DNA of 64,000 bases from Permianibacter fluminis. GTDB taxonomy: Bacteria; Pseudomonadota; Gammaproteobacteria; Enterobacterales; Permianibacteraceae. Positions 62,373-64,000 of this stretch are shown in pieces (the first letter of the stretch is position 1; every line of letters begins with the position of its first letter). The position numbers and the translations under genes are program-made. The stretch lies in assembly GCF_013179735.1 (NCBI RefSeq), contig NZ_JABMEG010000001.1, forward strand, positions 2,356,001 to 2,420,000, in the 5' to 3' direction. The notes under the pieces are model-generated. The model saw only the letters and a list, made by a program, of their open reading frames with translations. It had not been told where the DNA came from and did no database searches.

Positions 62373-64000
62373 ATGAAAACAACACATTTCCGTCGTTCGA
62401 ATCTGGCGCTGCTGGTGGCCGCAACGGCAATGGCAAGCGTGCCGATGGCGGGGCCGCAGGCGCACGGCGAAGGCTGGTACACCATGCGCGCAAGCGCCGG
62501 CACGGCTGAGGTGTTCTTGTACGGCGAAATTGGCCCTTGGGGCGTCACGGCAAGTGACTTCAACAAAGAGTTGCGTTCAGTCGCCAAAGGCATGCAGCAC
62601 ATCATGCTGCGCTTGTCGTCGCCCGGCGGCTCCATCGTCGACGGCCTTGCCATTTACAACATGGTCCGTGACCTGAAGATCAAAACCACGTGCGTCATCG
62701 ATGCGCTGGCAGCATCCATGGGCTCGATCATCGCGCTGGCCTGCGACACCGTTCAGATGCGCGACAACGCGCTCTACATGATTCACAACCCGTGGACATG
62801 GGCCGCCGGCGATGCGGATCAGCTGCGCAAGCAAGCCGACCTGCTCGACAAAAATCGCGACAACATGGTTGCCATCTACGCCCGCAAGTCGAGCAAAGAA
62901 GCCGACGCCATCAAGCAGCTGATGGCTGACGAAACCTGGTACACCGCCGCTGAAGCCATCGAAGCCGGTTTTGTCGATGAAGTGATTGAATCCCTCGACG
63001 ACCAAGCCCGCGCCAGTCTGCGCATTCACGACACATTCAAGCTTGAAAACTACAGCGACTTGCAGCGCGCACCACAGGCGCATCTCAAGGCGTTGTTTAC
63101 CCCGCCCTTGGCCACCGACACCGGGGCTAATACCACCACTGATGAGGATGATCCCATGAAACGACGTAACCCTTTCCCGGCTGTCGCCAACCCGCCTGGT
63201 GCGGTGGTTGTCACGCCGGCCGTTGCCGCCCCGGCAGTGGCAACTACTGATGAGGCCGCGATCCGCGCGCAAACTCTGGCGCAGGACCAAGCTCGCCGCA
63301 ACGGCATTTCGGCGCTGTTTGCCCGCTTCGGCGATGCACACAACGATCTGCGCGATCAGTGCCTCAACGATCACGCCTGCAGCATCGAAAAGGCCAGCCA
63401 AGACTTGCTGGCCAAACTGACTCCGGCCAGTAACCCGACCACCCCGACCGCCGGCCCGTCGCGGATTGATGTTGGCCAGGATGCGCAGCAAAAATTCATT
63501 CTCGGCGCCACCTCCGCGCTGGAAATTCGCGCAGGCTTCGCTGCCAACGACCCGCAGAACGAGTTCCGCGGCTACACCCTGCGTGAAATTGCCCGGGCGT
63601 GTCTGCAGCGTGCCGGCATCGCGGATCGCGGCATGGACACCATGACCATGATCGGTGTGGCATTCACCCACGGCACCAGCGACTTCTCCAAGATTCTGGA
63701 GAACGTGGCAAACAAAGCACTGCTGCGCGGCGCGGAAGAAGCGGGCGAGACCTTCCAGCTGTTCACCAACAAAGGCAATCTGGCTGACTTCAAGATCGCC
63801 AAGCGCGCCAGCTTGAACGACTTCCCAGCCTTGCTGGAGGTTCCGGAGGGTGCTGAATACAAGTACGCCAGCGTCGGCGATAAGGGCGAACAGATTCAGC
63901 TGGCCACCTATGGCCGCATGTTTGCCATCACCCGCCAAGCCATCATCAACGATGATCTGGATGCGTTCAGCAAAATCCCGCGCGCCATGTCTCGGGCGGC
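62373..64000 (+). CDS. ClpP-type prohead protease fused to the major capsid protein, 3' end cut
   Basis: An open frame of at least 542 codons with no stop before the window edge. Residues 45-215 are a ClpP/S14 protease (LRLSSPGGSIVDGLAIYNMV, LAASMGSII with the nucleophile near Ser115, LYMIHNPWTW with His138, GFVDEVIES). An acidic/proline linker is followed from about residue 262 by MKRRNPFPAVANPPG, a scaffold-like helix and the capsid part (HGTSDFSKILENVANKALL ... FAITRQAIINDDLDAFSKIP). Protease-capsid fusions of this order are known. A signal-like hydrophobic stretch (LALLVAATAMASVPMAG) at the N-terminus is extra. Confidence 0.92.
   Translation, partial: MKTTHFRRSNLALLVAATAMASVPMAGPQAHGEGWYTMRASAGTAEVFLYGEIGPWGVTASDFNKELRSVAKGMQHIMLRLSSPGGSIVDGLAIYNMVRDLKIKTTCVIDALAASMGSIIALACDTVQMRDNALYMIHNPWTWAAGDADQLRKQADLLDKNRDNMVAIYARKSSKEADAIKQLMADETWYTAAEAIEAGFVDEVIESLDDQARASLRIHDTFKLENYSDLQRAPQAHLKALFTPPLATDTGANTTTDEDDPMKRRNPFPAVANPPGAVVVTPAVAAPAVATTDEAAIRAQTLAQDQARRNGISALFARFGDAHNDLRDQCLNDHACSIEKASQDLLAKLTPASNPTTPTAGPSRIDVGQDAQQKFILGATSALEIRAGFAANDPQNEFRGYTLREIARACLQRAGIADRGMDTMTMIGVAFTHGTSDFSKILENVANKALLRGAEEAGETFQLFTNKGNLADFKIAKRASLNDFPALLEVPEGAEYKYASVGDKGEQIQLATYGRMFAITRQAIINDDLDAFSKIPRAMSRA
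63146..63158 (+). promoter_or_regulatory. Internal ribosome-binding site and ATG inside the protease-capsid gene
   Basis: GAGGA followed by an in-frame ATG at 63156 (codon 262), which begins MKRRNPFPAV right after the protease domain. Translation from here would give scaffold-capsid without protease, comparable to Nu3 nested in lambda C. Confidence 0.5.

Larger units (their letters stand above)
36166..64000. mobile_element. Lambdoid prophage, left end at tRNA-Val, right end outside the window
   Basis: From the tRNA 3' end onward all genes are phage-like: int, xis, a leftward early operon, cI/cro with operators, replication genes with an iteron origin, holin, terminase, portal and capsid genes. 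The order is lambdoid but the head module is interrupted by an unusual three-gene block. The element covers at least 27.8 kb; tail genes, endolysin and attR should lie beyond 64000. Most reading frames are intact, suggesting a recent or functional prophage. Confidence 0.93.

Noticed and set aside
36254-64000. CRISPR array among the short prophage repeats (11-bp, 13-bp, 15-bp and iteron repeats)
   Set aside because: Repeats are too short, spacers are absent or fixed by helical phasing, and no cas genes are present.

Overview
The window is gammaproteobacterial chromosome carrying an integrated lambdoid prophage that runs off the right edge. The host call rests on an argE/argR-argC-argB-argF-argG-argH(A) cluster with the ArgH-ArgA fusion typical of marine-type gammaproteobacteria, a CysN-CysC fusion next to cysD, Wzi/WbpM-type surface polysaccharide genes and REP-like hairpins. 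I cannot name the genus.

Region 1 (1-17.8 kb) is a surface-polysaccharide locus. It reads as a nearly complete nonulosonic (legionaminic-type) acid pathway: a WbpM/PglF-like 4,6-dehydratase (15743), a PglE/LegC-like aminotransferase with an N-terminal CBS pair (11764), a NeuD/PglD acetyltransferase (11135), NeuC/LegG epimerase (10012), NeuB/LegI synthase (8976) and the last 32 residues of a NeuA/LegF cytidylyltransferase (3). Around these lie a sialyltransferase-like GT, Wzx, Wzy/ligase, a GT2, a second DegT aminotransferase, a PglC-type initiating transferase, two Gfo/Idh oxidoreductases and an acyltransferase. The first 13.2 kb is visibly AT-richer and translationally coupled, ends at an IS256-type transposase remnant, and is probably an acquired island. 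A Wzi-family barrel and a small outer-membrane protein follow on the minus strand.

Region 2 (17.8-36.2 kb) is housekeeping: tRNA-Asn, an aspartate-type aminotransferase, uvrB, rfbB and rfbA, a sulfate-assimilation operon (cysD-cysNC-tauE/safE-like), and the arginine regulon with two ArgR-box palindromes between argE and argR. REP/MITE-like hairpins sit in several intergenic gaps.

Region 3 (36.2-64 kb, incomplete) is a prophage integrated next to tRNA-Val(GAC). The leftward arm holds int, xis, a lipoprotein, a run of small early genes and a ParB-like protein, under an OL-like operator. Then come a zinc-ribbon membrane protein, a HigBA-like toxin-antitoxin plus third gene, cI, OR, cro, a frameshifted small gene and a CII-position gene. 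A reversed two-gene membrane cassette precedes the replication genes (DUF1376-type initiator containing an iteron origin, and DnaC). A late-regulator candidate, tandem terminators, holin, terminase, gpW-like protein and lambda-type portal follow, then an unusual block of three virion-like genes and finally a ClpP protease-major capsid fusion cut by the window edge.

The most striking object is the 804-residue protein at 59575-61989. It contains a complete set of M14 zinc-carboxypeptidase motifs in the arrangement of cytosolic (tubulin-deglutamylating) carboxypeptidases, between a jelly-roll-like N-terminus and low-complexity repeats, inside a phage head-gene operon. Other notable points are six helically phased palindromic iterons read in more than one codon frame, a CI repressor lacking the S24 catalytic Ser and Lys, matching TTAGC-N5-GCTAA operators at OL and OR, and a recurrent gene-junction element encoding EKPA/DKP tails.
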